From positions 1 to 29,484 of the forward strand of contig JAMOSO010000052.1 of assembly GCA_027063065.1 (NCBI GenBank): a stretch of 29,484 nucleotides of DNA, in the 5' to 3' direction. This stretch comes from Planctomycetota bacterium (GTDB lineage Bacteria; Planctomycetota; JAMOSO01). The translations under genes and the position numbers were made by a program. Below are positions 23,033 to 29,484 of the stretch, one piece after another; the first letter of the stretch is position 1, and each line of letters opens with the position of its first letter. The notes under the pieces were generated by a model that saw only the letters and a list, made by a program, of their open reading frames with translations, did not search any database and was not told the origin of the DNA.

Positions 23033-25096
23033 ATGACAAGTATAACAAAATTACCTATTAATCAATTAAATGGTGTCGGCCCAAAAAAACTAGCAAAACT
23101 ACAAGCCTTACAAATACATACTGTTGCAGATATACTAAATTTAAAACCCAACAGATACGAAAACCGATCACAACTAACCCATATAGCTGATGCTCCAATA
23201 GGAAAATTAATCAGCGTTAAAGGCATAGTTAAAAGTATCCGCGTAATAAAAGGACGCAATTGGAAAAAAAGACTAGAAATAACTATAGAAGACACTACCT
23301 CATCTATTAAAGGCGTATGGTTTAACCAACCCTACCTAAAAGAACAATTTAAACGTGGGCAAACAATAATTTTTAGTGGCAAAATATCCAATTACAAAGG
23401 TTTGCAAATTTCTTCGCCAGATTTTGAAATAATAGATACAGAGGCTGACAACATGCCCAACCGTTACGCCTCAACTGGGCGTGTTGTCGCAATTTATCCG
23501 CTATGCCAAGGGCTTAACCAAAACTTTTTACGCAAACTAGCTGATCAAGCCCTAACAAAATTTTCTACATCAATTAAAACGATTTTAACTCAAGATATAC
23601 ACACACCTTCCTCCATAAATAATCGTTTAACAGCCATAGAAAATTTACATTTCCCAAAAACGATAGACGAAGCAGAAAACGCCCGCCTATACCTAGCTTT
23701 TGAAGAATTTTTTTTATTTCAAATAGCAATACTTACACAAAAACAAAAAAACAAAAAACAAAATAGTAACGCATTTATATGCAACCAAAAAATAGATGCC
23801 AGAATCAAAAGACTGTTTACATTTTCATTTACTGATGCCCAAAACCGCGTCATTGAAGAAATCAAACAAGATATGCTTAAACCAAAACCAATGATAAGAC
23901 TTGTACAAGGCGATGTCGGCAGCGGTAAAACTGCCGTGGCCATTTATACTATGTTAGTAGCAGTCGCCAATAAATCACAAGCCTGTATAATGGCTCCAAC
24001 TGAAATCCTTGCCAAACAACACGAGCAAACAATAAAAACACTTTTAAAGCATAGCTCCGTTAAAACAGTTTTGATTGTAGGCTCTCTGACCACCAAAGAA
24101 AAAACAAAAGCACTTCAACAAATTGCATCTGGCGAAGCCAACATCATCATAGGCACCCATGCCCTAGTACAAGAAAAAGTCACTTTTGACAATTTAGGAT
24201 TAGCCGTCATTGACGAACAGCATAAATTTGGAGTACTACAACGCAATACCCTAGTAACAAAAGGAAAGCACACCAAATTACTTTTAATGTCCGCTACACC
24301 AATCCCTAGAAGTATGGCCTTAACTATATATGGAGATTTAGATATAAGCATTATCGACCAGCTACCCCCTGGACGCAAAAACATAATAACCAAACAAATA
24401 CCCAAACAATCACGCCATAAAGCATACCAATTTATCCGCACTAAATTACAGGAAGGACAACAAGCATATTGCGTGTACCCTCTTGTAGAAGAATCAGAAA
24501 AACTTGATTTAAAATCGGCTACCGAAATGGCCAACCTATTTGCCACTGAGATTTTTCCAGAATTTACAATAGCCTTATTACACGGCAAATTAGACGGAGC
24601 AACTAAAAATCGCATTATGCAGTCTTTTAATGATGGCAAAATACAAATATTAGTATCCACAGTAGTCATTGAAGTTGGCGTCAATGTACCAAATGCCAAT
24701 ATAATGCTAATAGAAGAAGCCCAACGCTTTGGCTTGGCTCAAATACACCAACTTCGCGGACGTATAGGACGCGGAAGCCAAGAAGCCCACTGCCTACTGA
24801 TGGCAGGCGAAACCTCCCAAAGCACACGCAAACGTCTTGCCGTATTAACCTCAACAAACGATGGATTTAAAATATCAGAAGCCGATTTACAAATTAGAGG
24901 TCCCGGAGAATTTATGGGCACAAAACAGCATGGTATACCTACCTTTAACTACGGCGACGTTTTAAGCGACTTTACATTAATGAGCGATGCTAGATTGCAA
25001 GCTCAAATACTTTTATCGGCAGACGCTGAGTTGATTAATTATAAAAAAATTAAAATTGCCAGTCAAAAATACCAAGATTTAATTATAGGCGCTTAA
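23033..25096 (+). CDS. recG: ATP-dependent DNA helicase RecG
   Basis: RecG reverses stalled replication forks and branch-migrates Holliday junctions. The 687-residue protein has an N-terminal wedge/OB domain (about 1-200; INQLNGVGPKKLAKLQ, ISVKGIVKSIRV, KGVWFNQPYLKEQF) and a superfamily 2 helicase core. Walker A is QGDVGSGKTAVA near residue 292, motif II is IDEQHKFGVLQ near 393, motif III is LLMSATPIPRSMALT, and motif VI is QLRGRIGRG. A C-terminal KFGIPTFNYGD-like segment (GTKQHGIPTFNYGDV) is typical. Length is normal. An in-frame TTG five codons upstream is possible but would overlap the -10 box, so the ATG is preferred. It has no Shine-Dalgarno sequence. Confidence 0.97.
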   Translation: MTSITKLPINQLNGVGPKKLAKLQALQIHTVADILNLKPNRYENRSQLTHIADAPIGKLISVKGIVKSIRVIKGRNWKKRLEITIEDTTSSIKGVWFNQPYLKEQFKRGQTIIFSGKISNYKGLQISSPDFEIIDTEADNMPNRYASTGRVVAIYPLCQGLNQNFLRKLADQALTKFSTSIKTILTQDIHTPSSINNRLTAIENLHFPKTIDEAENARLYLAFEEFFLFQIAILTQKQKNKKQNSNAFICNQKIDARIKRLFTFSFTDAQNRVIEEIKQDMLKPKPMIRLVQGDVGSGKTAVAIYTMLVAVANKSQACIMAPTEILAKQHEQTIKTLLKHSSVKTVLIVGSLTTKEKTKALQQIASGEANIIIGTHALVQEKVTFDNLGLAVIDEQHKFGVLQRNTLVTKGKHTKLLLMSATPIPRSMALTIYGDLDISIIDQLPPGRKNIITKQIPKQSRHKAYQFIRTKLQEGQQAYCVYPLVEESEKLDLKSATEMANLFATEIFPEFTIALLHGKLDGATKNRIMQSFNDGKIQILVSTVVIEVGVNVPNANIMLIEEAQRFGLAQIHQLRGRIGRGSQEAHCLLMAGETSQSTRKRLAVLTSTNDGFKISEADLQIRGPGEFMGTKQHGIPTFNYGDVLSDFTLMSDARLQAQILLSADAELINYKKIKIASQKYQDLIIGA

Positions 25097-25161
25097 CCAT
25101 AACATATTGATAATCAAAGATACCACTATCAAATAAAATTATTGATAAATGATTAAGCCTA

Positions 25162-25190
25162 TTTACATAAATATTTGTACATCTTAGAAT
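25162..25190 (+). promoter_or_regulatory. promoter of kdsA
   Basis: TTTACA (25162-25167) and TAGAAT (25185-25190) are separated by exactly 17 bases, each five of six consensus. The leader would be about 23 bases and carries AAGGA before the ATG at 25220. The recG-kdsA gap also repeats TTGATA/TATCAA three times (25107-25152), of unknown meaning. Confidence 0.65.
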
Positions 25191-25219
25191 ACACAATCAC
25201 TATCTTATAAGGAAACAAT

Positions 25220-26050
25220 ATGACATCAACAATAACAATATCAGACAACTTTACAATGGGTGGCGGCGCTCCATTAGCCCTTATTGCAGGACCTTGCGTA
25301 ATAGAATCTGAACAACAAAGCCTAGAAACTGCTGGAGCTATCAAAGAAATTACTTCAAAATTAGGTATTAATTTTATTTTTAAAAGCTCTTTTGACAAAG
25401 CCAATCGCACAAGTGTAGACAGCTTTAGAGGCCCCGGTATGGATGAGGGGCTTAGAATATTATCCAAAGTTAAACAAAAGTTAAATATACCAATTATTAG
25501 CGACGTACATACACCAGAACAATGTCAACGTGCTGGCGAGGTATTAGATATGTTACAAATACCTGCGTTTTTATGCCGTCAAACCGATTTATTAGTAGCG
25601 GCGGCTAAAACAGGTAAAGTAGTCAATGTTAAAAAAGGTCAATTTGCTGCTGCAGGTGATATGCAACACGCCATTGGCAAAATAAAATCAACTGGCAACT
25701 ACAACATCGCCCTAACCGAAAGAGGTAATTCTTTTGGCTATAACAATTTAGTTGTAGATATGACATCCCTAGCACAAATGCGCGCATTGGGAGTGCCAGT
25801 TGTATTTGATGCTACTCACAGCACTCAATTACCAGGAGCAGGCGGTACATTTTCAGGCGGTAGACGTGAAATGATACCTTTTTTAGCTCGTGCTGCAGTA
25901 GCAACCGGCATAGATGGACTTTTTATGGAAGTACACCCAAAACCAGAAGATGCCCTATGCGATGCAACTAATCAATTTAGACTAAACAAACTTGAAGAAT
26001 TATTAAAAACTCTTATGGAACTTGATAAAATAACTAAAAAAATATTATAA
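25220..26050 (+). CDS. kdsA: 3-deoxy-8-phosphooctulonate (Kdo-8-P) synthase
   Basis: KdsA condenses phosphoenolpyruvate with arabinose 5-phosphate to Kdo 8-phosphate, the first committed step to the LPS inner-core sugar Kdo. Motifs seen are IAGPCVIES, FKSSFDKANRTS, GPGMDEGLRIL, SDVHTPEQ, LCRQTDLLVAAAKTG, VNVKKGQFAAAGDM, LTERGNSFGYNNLVVDM, VVFDATHSTQLPG and MEVHPKPEDALCDATNQ. The Cys in AGPC and the Asp in the CDATNQ segment fit the metal-dependent class of the family. Length (276) is normal. It shows the cell makes LPS-type Kdo. The gene is a single unit with its own promoter; no kdsB or other LPS genes are adjacent. Confidence 0.96.
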   Translation: MTSTITISDNFTMGGGAPLALIAGPCVIESEQQSLETAGAIKEITSKLGINFIFKSSFDKANRTSVDSFRGPGMDEGLRILSKVKQKLNIPIISDVHTPEQCQRAGEVLDMLQIPAFLCRQTDLLVAAAKTGKVVNVKKGQFAAAGDMQHAIGKIKSTGNYNIALTERGNSFGYNNLVVDMTSLAQMRALGVPVVFDATHSTQLPGAGGTFSGGRREMIPFLARAAVATGIDGLFMEVHPKPEDALCDATNQFRLNKLEELLKTLMELDKITKKIL

Positions 26051-26056
26051 GCCGTA

Positions 26057-26086
26057 TTGGCAAGCGTCAACTATGACGTTTGCCAA
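26057..26086. terminator. hairpin after kdsA, probable terminator without T tract
   Basis: TTGGCAAGCGTCA and TGACGTTTGCCAA form a 13-base-pair stem (one G-T pair) with an ACTA loop, seven bases after the kdsA stop. Neither strand has a run of T after it, so it may protect the mRNA end or act as a weak terminator for both convergent genes. Confidence 0.55.
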
Positions 26087-26176
26087 TAACCATACCTTTA
26101 AAATAAGATTTATAGACTATAAAATATTCCGATCATCATCGACAAATAAAATTTTATTTTGCATAATTTATTGTCT

Positions 26177-27535
26177 TTACGCTACACCAACTAAATTACC
26201 TAATTTGGCAACTAGCGATTTCATTTCTTCAGATTGACCACCTAATTCTTCTGCCGCAGCAGCACCCTCTTCAGAGCTAGCTGCATTCGCTTGTGTAATA
26301 GAGCTTAATTTTGTAACCGCGTTAGTAACCTGATTGACACCAATCACCTGTTCCTCGCCTGCTATACTAACATCAACGCTCAATTCACTTACCTTTTGAG
26401 AACTGATAGCTATTTCATTTAACACCTCGGCTACATGACGACTAAGACCAACACCACGTTTGGTATGAGTAACAGATTGCTCAATTAAAAAATTAGTATT
26501 TCTAGCTGCCTCTGCCGATCTTTGAGCCAACTCACGAACTTCCTCAGCAACCACAGCAAAACCCTTGCCTGCATCACCTGCACGAGCAGCTTCTACAGCA
26601 GCGTTTAAAGCTAATAAATTAGTTTGAAATGCAATTTCTTCTATGGTTTTTACAATACCAACTGTTTGTTTTGCTGATTCTTCAATATCTTTTACAGCAC
26701 TTAACATATCCTGCATTACAACAGCACCTTTATTTGCACTAGATTTGGCATCTGCAGATAAATTTTTTGTTGATAGTAAATTGCCTATATTTTGTTAAGA
26801 CTTTGCTTTTACATCCTCTAAAGAAAGTAAAACTTCCTGAAAACTAGCCGCCTGTGTATTTGCCCCCTCAGCCAAAACCTGACTCGATTGAGCCACCTGC
26901 GCAGACGCCTCAGCCACCTGTTGTGCACCCTCACTTAAGTGTGCTGTAGTATTTTTTAATATACAAACCAAAGGATAAACTACTAAAAACCAAGCTAAAA
27001 CTATCACAATTAAAACCAAGACTCCTGAAATCAAAGAAACAGTTTTTAATAAATTAATTTTTCTAGACGATTCTGCCTCAAACATTTTTACTGCTTTATT
27101 CATTTCTTTAAGCAAATGGATGTTTTTATCTCTAACAAAAACAAAAGCCTTTTTATTATTATTTTTAACTATTTTTAAACAATTCTTTTTAAACGGCAAC
27201 CAAAGGCTTTTGACATATAATAATTGTTTCTTTATTTTTTTGTCTTATAAAACTGGCAAACCCATTTTTTTATCACCATGAACAAGCCCCGTTAAAGTTT
27301 TTTCAAATAAAGCCATAGTCTTTAACAAAGCTCCTCTTGTATTAGAGCCTGCACTTAACAAAAAAACCTCTTTACTCATTTTTTGGGTTAACATTCTTTG
27401 TTTGCCAGCTAAATTAATAACTGTACCATCTGCCTTATTTTTATCTATCAACCTAAAGGTTACTATCGCTGAAATTATATTTAAAATAAAAAACACACTT
27501 AATACTACAGCTAATTTTGACTGAGCTGTCTTCAT
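26177..27535 (-). pseudogene. methyl-accepting chemotaxis protein with PilJ-type sensor, interrupted by two in-frame TAA codons
   Basis: Read as one frame of 453 codons, this is a complete chemoreceptor. It has TM1 (about 7-28), a PilJ-type sensor domain with INLAGKQRMLTQKMSKE and, further on, VKSLWLPFKKN and NIHLLKEMNKAV, TM2 (about 160-185), and then a methyl-accepting signalling domain with SEGAQQVAEASAQVAQ. The conserved hairpin tip is IAFQTNLLALNAAVEAARAG, followed by KGFAVVAEEVRELAQRSAE. Two TAA codons break it, at 27242-27244 (after GLPVL) and 26792-26794 (after VKAKS). All three parts stay in the same frame with homology running across both stops, so these are nonsense changes, not frameshifts. 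The intact protein would relay ligand signals to CheA/CheW, neither of which is here. A good GGAG precedes the first ATG. A readthrough product is possible but less likely than decay. Confidence 0.85.
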
Positions 27536-27683
27536 TCTTACTCCAGTTAAACAATCCGCTTGACCTATTTTTACACAACCTATTTTATGTAATATCTTTT
27601 TTCAATATAGACTCAATAAGGATAAAAGCAAACAAAAATAACTTTCCCGAAATCATCAAAATCTCGAACTTTTATTAAGCATC

Positions 27684-27712
27684 TTTACTCTTGCACGCTT
27701 TGATAGTAAACT
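27684..27712 (+). promoter_or_regulatory. promoter of the response-regulator gene
   Basis: TTTACT (27684-27689) and TAAACT (27707-27712) are 17 bases apart. The leader of about 30 bases carries GTGGAG before the ATG at 27752. The match is moderate. Confidence 0.45.
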
Positions 27713-27751
27713 AAAAAAATTACAAATTTTTATTATTATCGTGGAGATAAA

Positions 27752-28147
27752 ATGCAAAGAGTGTTAGTTGTTGATGATGAATTTTCAAGCCGTTTAATTA
27801 TGCAAAAACTTTTGGGTGCATACGCACAAGTACATACTGCCTCTAATAGCGAAGAAGCAATGCAAGCTTGCAAATCAGCTATCGAAGCTAATGAATATTA
27901 CGATTTAATATGCCTAGACATCCAAATGCCCGGTGTAAATGGTAATGAATTACTTAAGCATATCCGTCAATTAGAAATAGACTCTAACATTGAAGCCGGC
28001 AAAGAAACAAAAATCATTATGACTACTGCTACAAATGACAGTAACATCATTATGAAAACATTTAGAGACCAAAGTGATGCATATTTAATTAAACCTATTA
28101 CAAAACCCATGCTTGAAGAAAAACTAACCGCCTTAAAATTGATTTAA
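27752..28147 (+). CDS. single-domain response regulator (CheY-like)
   Basis: The 131-residue protein is a lone receiver domain. The acidic pocket D8-D9 (VLVVDDE), the phosphorylation site D56 (DLICLDIQMPG), the switch Thr near 91-92 (IIMTTA) and Lys114 (YLIKPI) are all present, so it should accept phosphate from a histidine kinase. No output domain follows. Stand-alone receivers act in chemotaxis (CheY) or in phosphorelays. The neighbouring divergent chemoreceptor remnant suggests a motility or pilus-twitching link, but no kinase gene is in the window. GGAG lies seven to eight bases before ATG. Confidence 0.92.
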   Translation: MQRVLVVDDEFSSRLIMQKLLGAYAQVHTASNSEEAMQACKSAIEANEYYDLICLDIQMPGVNGNELLKHIRQLEIDSNIEAGKETKIIMTTATNDSNIIMKTFRDQSDAYLIKPITKPMLEEKLTALKLI

Positions 28148-28219
28148 TACTTGACTGATAATATTTAAAAATAAAGAACTCCTTCTTAGCTGTTTTATAT
28201 TCTTAAATATGTACTATTC

Positions 28220-29236
28220 TTAGCACCGCAAGATGTGGTATGTCTTTCCTGCCTGTGTCAAAAACGAAAGTTTTTTAGCATTTCTGTGATGTGTTATCTC
28301 TGTTTGGATAGTTTTGTTTATTTCTACAACTTTAACTTTCTTTGGCATATTTTTAATAATGCACTCTAAACCATTTGCTGAATAAATTTTAGTATTTGCC
28401 AATTTATTATTCGCCCACTCTATATCAATGGTAAATCCACCCCGTGCTCGTAATCCTTTAACCATTCCGTCAGGCCAAGCTTTGGGTAGAGCAGGTAACA
28501 GATCTAATTCGCCATGATAGCTTTGAAGTAACATTTCAATCACTGCCGCAGTTCCGCCCAAATTTCCATCAATTTGAAATATGCGTGGTGGATGAAGATC
28601 TAAAAGAGTATCTGTACTAAAATCGCTAATTAAATGACATAAATGTTTCCAAGCATTATCAGAATCCTTAAATTTTGCAAAGAGACACGATACCCATGAT
28701 CTACTCCAACCTGTATGACCACCACCTGTTTCCAGACGCAACTCTAGGGAACGTTTTGCAGCCTTCCACAACTCAGGTGTTGTATCTGGTTCAATAGCAT
28801 CGCCTGGATACACCCCAATGAGATGAGAGAGATGTCGATGTGATGGTTCTGCTTCCTCAAAATCTTCATTCCACTCTTGCAACTGACCTTTAAAACCAAT
28901 TTTTATCTCTGGGAGTTTATCCAATATTTTTTGCCAAATGTGCAGTTTATCGTAATCTATATCAAGTATTTTTGCAGAATTAATTGCATAATTCATAGCA
29001 TCTTTTGCCAACTGAACATCCATCGTTGCCGACATACAAATAGTGCTTGGCATATCCCCACCACCTTTAAAACGGTTTTCAGGAGATTGTGACGGGACAA
29101 TCTGCAAAACACCATTACTATCTTCAATGATATACGATTCATAAAAGGCCGCCACCTCTTTAAAAAAAGGATAGGCACGCATACGCAAAAACTCTTTATC
29201 TAAACCAAATTCATAATGCCACCACACCCCCCTCAA
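28220..29236 (-). pseudogene. GH95 alpha-L-fucosidase, N-terminally truncated remnant
   Basis: The 338 codons match the C-terminal half of glycoside hydrolase family 95: [74 protein letters not shown] and [12 protein letters not shown]. Family members have about 700-800 residues, so roughly 400 are missing. Homology begins abruptly at VWWHYEF. Just upstream in frame is a TAA, and no start codon with a ribosome-binding site exists (only a TTG at 29236). The likely general acid (in SPENR) and the Asp of IDGN remain, but the paired catalytic asparagines of the N-terminal half are lost, so activity is unlikely. No stops or frameshifts interrupt the remaining frame, indicating a recent deletion or rearrangement near 29236. 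Confidence 0.82.
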
Positions 29237-29344
29237 ATCTGTGTTTTATCCCCACACAACATACAATTTATAAGTAAATTCCCTATTTTAGGGATACTTA
29301 ATCACTACATATTTTTAAAATAACATAAATAAAGCACATAGAAG

Positions 29345-29385
29345 ATACATAACTTTTTACATAACCTAAAAGTTATGTATATAAT
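29345..29385 (+). promoter_or_regulatory. promoter embedded in a perfect inverted repeat
   Basis: ATACATAACTTTT (29345-29357) and AAAAGTTATGTAT (29368-29380) are perfect 13-base inverted repeats around a ten-base centre. The promoter boxes TTTACA (29356-29361) and TATAAT (29380-29385) lie 18 bases apart, largely inside the repeat, as expected for a repressor operator. A second box pair (TTTACA 29394-29399 and TATATC 29417-29422) follows. The rightward transcript would serve a gene beyond the window. Confidence 0.55.
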
Positions 29386-29440
29386 TAACTCTATTTACAC
29401 TATAATTATCAAGAATTATATCATAATCAGTAGGTAATCT

Positions 29441-29479
29441 ATGGTACGAAAGAATCCCTTAAAACCAACCAAATATTAA
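29441..29479 (+). other. 12-codon frame at the window end, possible broken start of a downstream gene
   Basis: ATG at 29441, with an AGG seven to eight bases before it, opens MVRKNPLKPTKY and then meets TAA. The peptide resembles the lead-in of GntR-type regulators (a KxxKYxR pattern; Arg-Ala follows the stop), but this is very weak evidence. It may equally be a leader peptide or meaningless. The window ends five bases later. Confidence 0.2.
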
Positions 29480-29484
29480 AGAGC

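Noticed and set aside
24115-24699. Minus-strand open frame of 194 codons inside recG
   Set aside because: It is antisense to conserved RecG helicase motifs, and the translation is Cys/Ser/Leu-rich without a recognisable domain.
25107-25152. Repeated TTGATA/TATCAA units between recG and kdsA
   Set aside because: The units are only six bases, irregularly spaced in AT-rich DNA, and may be chance; mentioned with the promoter but not called as a repeat or operator.
26177-27535. Genetic code with TAA read as an amino acid
   Set aside because: Most genes in the window end in TAA at the expected length, so the in-frame TAA codons of the chemoreceptor are better explained as nonsense mutations.
1-29484. 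CRISPR array, insertion sequence or prophage
   Set aside because: No regularly spaced repeats, transposase, integrase or phage structural genes were seen; the only perfect inverted repeats are short terminators or operator-like sites.

Overview
The window comes from an AT-rich Gram-negative bacterium. The Gram-negative assignment rests on a kdsA gene (Kdo synthesis for LPS) and a TonB-like protein. It also carries flagellar, chemotaxis and Tad-pilus genes, a ferredoxin-dependent 2-oxoacid oxidoreductase, LarC and a GH95 fucosidase remnant. This mix would suit a member of the PVC group (Lentisphaerota/Kiritimatiellota-like) or another AT-rich Gram-negative lineage. The sequence alone does not settle the taxonomy.

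Layout. 1-1034 (-): 5' part of a fused gamma/alpha 2-oxoacid:ferredoxin oxidoreductase subunit, cut by the window edge. 1273-2307 (+): TonB/TolA-like protein. 2311-15652 (-): one tightly packed Tad/Flp pilus operon, read right to left. Its order is two small Flp-type pilins (one of only 50 aa), TadV peptidase, TadE, TadG-like protein, a second TadE-like protein, a small membrane protein, CpaB, an FHA-TadA fusion ATPase, TadB, TadC, two more FHA membrane proteins, and finally mutM. Most junctions overlap or nearly touch, and a sigma70-type promoter precedes the first pilin. No secretin (CpaC/RcpA), TadZ or TadD lies in the window. 15898-16581 (+): a lone FlgF/FlgG-like rod protein behind a possible sigma28 promoter.

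16619-18457 (-): an MBL-fold hydrolase, lipoyl synthase and a small membrane protein. 18653-21131 (+): phosphohexomutase and HemB, one nucleotide apart. 21141-22663 (-): tRNA-Arg(TCT), its terminator, larC, then tRNA-Ala(GGC) with its own promoter and terminator. 22871-22964 (+): a promoter-like box followed by a strong hairpin and T tract, either a small RNA or an attenuated leader, just upstream of a probably leaderless recG. 25220-26050 (+): kdsA.

26177-28147: a PilJ-type chemoreceptor gene broken by two in-frame TAA codons with no frameshift, and a divergent stand-alone response regulator. 28220-29236 (-): a GH95 alpha-L-fucosidase missing its N-terminal half. 29237-29484: an AT-rich regulatory region with a promoter inside a perfect inverted repeat, pointing rightward.

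The most distinctive feature is the pilus operon's FHA content: three FHA domains, one on the motor ATPase and two on membrane proteins. This suggests that phospho-threonine recognition regulates or scaffolds pilus assembly. The decayed chemoreceptor and fucosidase suggest ongoing gene loss at the right end.
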